A DNA stretch of 64,000 nucleotides from Didymodactylos carnosus (lineage: Eukaryota; Rotifera; Eurotatoria; Philodinida; Philodinidae), in the NCBI GenBank assembly GCA_905250885.1, contig CAJNOQ010000070.1, positions 1 to 64,000 of the forward strand, in the 5' to 3' direction. Under the pieces are notes generated by a model. The model was not told where the DNA came from. It searched no databases and worked only from the letters and a program-made list of their open reading frames with translations. Of this stretch, positions 63,643 to 64,000 are shown piece by piece. Positions within the stretch are counted from its first letter, which is position 1; each line of letters opens with the position of its first letter. The position numbers and the translations under genes were made by a program.

Positions 63643-64000
63643 GTAAATTAAAATCTATTATCATAAATCTTACCCTAGTAAATAATGCATATAGCTCTTT
63701 TTCGAAGCAGAAACACTCCTTATAACTGTGTTCAGATGTCTGATTAATTAATTACACGCGTGTATTATCGGCCTCTGTGCTGAATTGAACAATGAAGTTA
63801 GTCAACTTGAAGAGAGCAGTTCTCATAAAACTATGAAAATATATTAAAAAATACAGTAATATAGTAGTAAACTATCTGTCATATTCAGAGTACTACTGGG
63901 TAACTTATTAAAGGTTAATATCCTCTTTTCCATTGGTCCTCTTTTTATTCAATCAGAAGAGGTCTATTCGTTTTATGTTTTTCTTCTCGTTGTTTCCTTT
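63643..64000. other. Partial intron at the window edge
   Basis: Begins with donor GTAAAT after ...GTESA G (phase 1). No acceptor with an in-phase open exon was seen before position 64000. Confidence 0.5.

Noticed and set aside
1-64000. CRISPR arrays, rRNA genes or prokaryotic operons
   Set aside because: No spaced direct repeats, no rRNA-like segments; all supported genes have eukaryotic exon structure apart from the foreign-looking monooxygenase.

Overview
The window looks like nuclear DNA of a small invertebrate animal. It is very AT-rich, has GT-AG introns (many only 50-90 bases), and carries a multi-exon dystrophin gene. It also contains several foldback and MITE-type repeats, a decayed Helitron helicase and an apparently foreign (bacterial/fungal-type) intronless FAD monooxygenase. 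That mixture of a compact AT-rich animal genome with horizontally acquired enzymes next to transposons is typical of bdelloid rotifers. The taxon is my inference, not something the sequence proves.

Left end (1-3.8 kb, minus strand): the C-terminal half of a TFIIB (GTF2B) gene copy with a frame break; a decayed PIF1-family helicase of Helitron type; and a FAD-dependent monooxygenase of about 377 codons, visibly richer in GC than its surroundings and interrupted by one in-frame TGA. From 3.8 to 12.2 kb I find no convincing gene, but three short inverted-repeat elements and a perfect palindrome.

Centre (12.2-49.2 kb, plus strand): a dystrophin-family gene that I could trace exon by exon with every splice phase closing. 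Two alternative first exons (12184 and 15262) both end in phase 1 and splice to the same 62-base exon 2. Exons 2-5 are 62, 93, 78 and 93 bases, the same sizes as vertebrate DMD exons 2-5. The protein has two calponin-homology domains, spectrin repeats, S/T/N/Q-rich hinges, and a block strongly resembling the middle of the human dystrophin rod. An internal first exon (43837-44025) suggests an internal promoter. The last exon ends in a long Q/Y/G/S-rich tail with a stop at 49153-49155 and AATAAA 37 bases later, giving a predicted 2,575-residue protein with no WW, EF-hand or ZZ region.

Right end (54.3-64 kb, plus strand): after 5 kb that includes a 607-base foldback element, a new first exon at 54326 opens a second series of coiled-coil, spectrin-like exons that runs off the window. 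It is either the downstream part of the same dystrophin locus (alternative 3' end plus downstream promoter, or a split gene) or a separate spectrin-repeat gene. The phases allow direct joining of exon 37 to the exon at 57000. The introns host piggyBac-like TTAA elements, other foldbacks and microsatellites.
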